Source: Actinophytocola sp044466355 (lineage in GTDB: Bacteria; Actinomycetota; Actinomycetes; Mycobacteriales; Pseudonocardiaceae). From it: DNA of 22,292 bases. Below the pieces are notes generated by a model that saw only the letters and a list, made by a program, of their open reading frames with translations, made no database searches and was not told the origin of the DNA. How positions within the stretch are numbered: position 1 is the stretch's first letter; every line of letters starts with the position of its first letter. The stretch covers positions 1 to 22,292 of the forward strand of contig NZ_JBITMQ010000034.1 in assembly GCF_044466355.1 (NCBI RefSeq), written 5' to 3'. Positions 21,874-22,292 of the stretch are shown in pieces. Position numbers and translations under genes: made by a program.

Positions 21874-22292
21874 ATGTTTTCGTCGCGTTCGCGCGGCGCG
21901 TTTTCGCGTGCCGTTTTGCTGATCGTGGTTGTGGCGTTCGTGTTTGTCGGTTCGCCGGTGGGGCAGCCGTTCTCGAGTGGACAGTGGCCGGGCGCGTCGT
22001 CGGTGTGGCAGTGGCTGGGAGGTTTGTTCTCGGGACCTGCGGTGGCGTCCGCGGAACCGGGGACCGCGTCGACGCCTCAGGTTCGGGTGGGTAAGCCGAA
22101 GGAGCCGCCGCGGCGGGTGCGGGAGGTGCCGGAGCGGGGTTCGGCGTCGTCGCGGGTGTTCGTGATGTCGGATGGGTCGTTTCAGGCGGAGGTGACGCCG
22201 GAACCGACCCGGTACCGCGACGCGGCTGGGACGTGGCGGGACATCGACCCGAGGGTGCGTGAGTCCGCCAGGGACGGGTACCGGTATGTGAG
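21874..22292 (+). CDS. N-terminus of a secreted RHS/YD-repeat type protein (cut by window edge)
   Basis: ATG 21874 follows CTGGGGGTCTCAC, giving a GGGGG ribosome site seven bases upstream. The frame stays open for 139 codons to the right edge. Residues 1-30 are a basic then hydrophobic signal (FSRAVLLIVVVAFVFVG), followed by a Trp/Ser-rich stretch and ASAEPG, a possible cleavage site. Then comes a Pro/Arg-rich segment (KPKEPPRRVREVPERG) and VFVMSDGSFQAEVTPEPTRY with AAGTWRDIDPRV. This opening is usual in very large actinobacterial RHS-repeat proteins, many of which are polymorphic toxins with a variable C-terminal toxin and an immunity gene behind it. The repeats themselves are outside the window, so a toxin role cannot be tested here. 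Confidence 0.75.
   Translation, partial: MFSSRSRGAFSRAVLLIVVVAFVFVGSPVGQPFSSGQWPGASSVWQWLGGLFSGPAVASAEPGTASTPQVRVGKPKEPPRRVREVPERGSASSRVFVMSDGSFQAEVTPEPTRYRDAAGTWRDIDPRVRESARDGYRYV

Overview
The window is very GC-rich and rich in GTG starts. Its genes (AftB-like GT-C glycosyltransferase, DUF1876-type fold, AMIN-like lipoprotein, DUF6236, an RHS-type secreted protein) point to an actinomycete, probably of the Pseudonocardiales. The phylum call is firm; the order is inference. Both edges cut a gene: an AftB-like membrane glycosyltransferase on the left (minus strand) and the N-terminus of a large secreted RHS/YD-type protein on the right (plus strand).

The left part (about 1-10400) looks chromosomal but is eroding. 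Intact genes are a fusion of a DUF1876-like domain with a multi-pass membrane domain, a winged-helix regulator divergent from a TerC-family transporter (with a palindrome in the shared promoter region), an AMIN-like lipoprotein, a Thr-rich fibronectin-type protein translationally coupled to a beta-CASP metallo-beta-lactamase-fold hydrolase, and an alpha/beta hydrolase. Between them lie an ABC exporter whose ATPase and permease are fused by an internal deletion, a frameshifted NAD-dependent epimerase, and the tail of a second alpha/beta hydrolase. A 50-base palindrome terminates terC and the facing lipoprotein gene.

The middle and right part (about 10850-21500) reads as a decayed integrative conjugative element carrying accessory cargo. 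It begins with the 3' half of a tRNA, best read as tRNA-Pro(GGG), starting exactly at the anticodon loop and followed by a strong hairpin terminator, as expected for a tyrosine-recombinase attachment site. Next come an unrecognised protein with an Abi-alpha-like layout, a tyrosine recombinase lacking its N-terminal domain, a membrane-anchored pentapeptide-repeat protein, and, divergent from it, a two-gene operon of helical-repeat proteins in which one module appears three times. Minus-strand conjugation genes follow: a lytic transglycosylase with two frameshifts, the N-terminal stub of a probable coupling protein, and a VirB4-like ATPase with one frameshift, preceded by the acidic tail of an upstream gene. 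An intact DUF6236 gene sits inside this cluster on the opposite strand. A shredded AraC-family regulator marks the right border.

Most conjugation genes are broken, so the element is unlikely to transfer by itself. The cargo genes (Abi-like protein, pentapeptide protein, helical-repeat pair, DUF6236) are intact, suggesting they are kept by selection or arrived later. These are the best candidates for an undescribed system, although nothing in the sequence proves a shared function. Many lesions are one-base changes in or beside short homopolymers, so sequencing error should be excluded before decay is accepted gene by gene.
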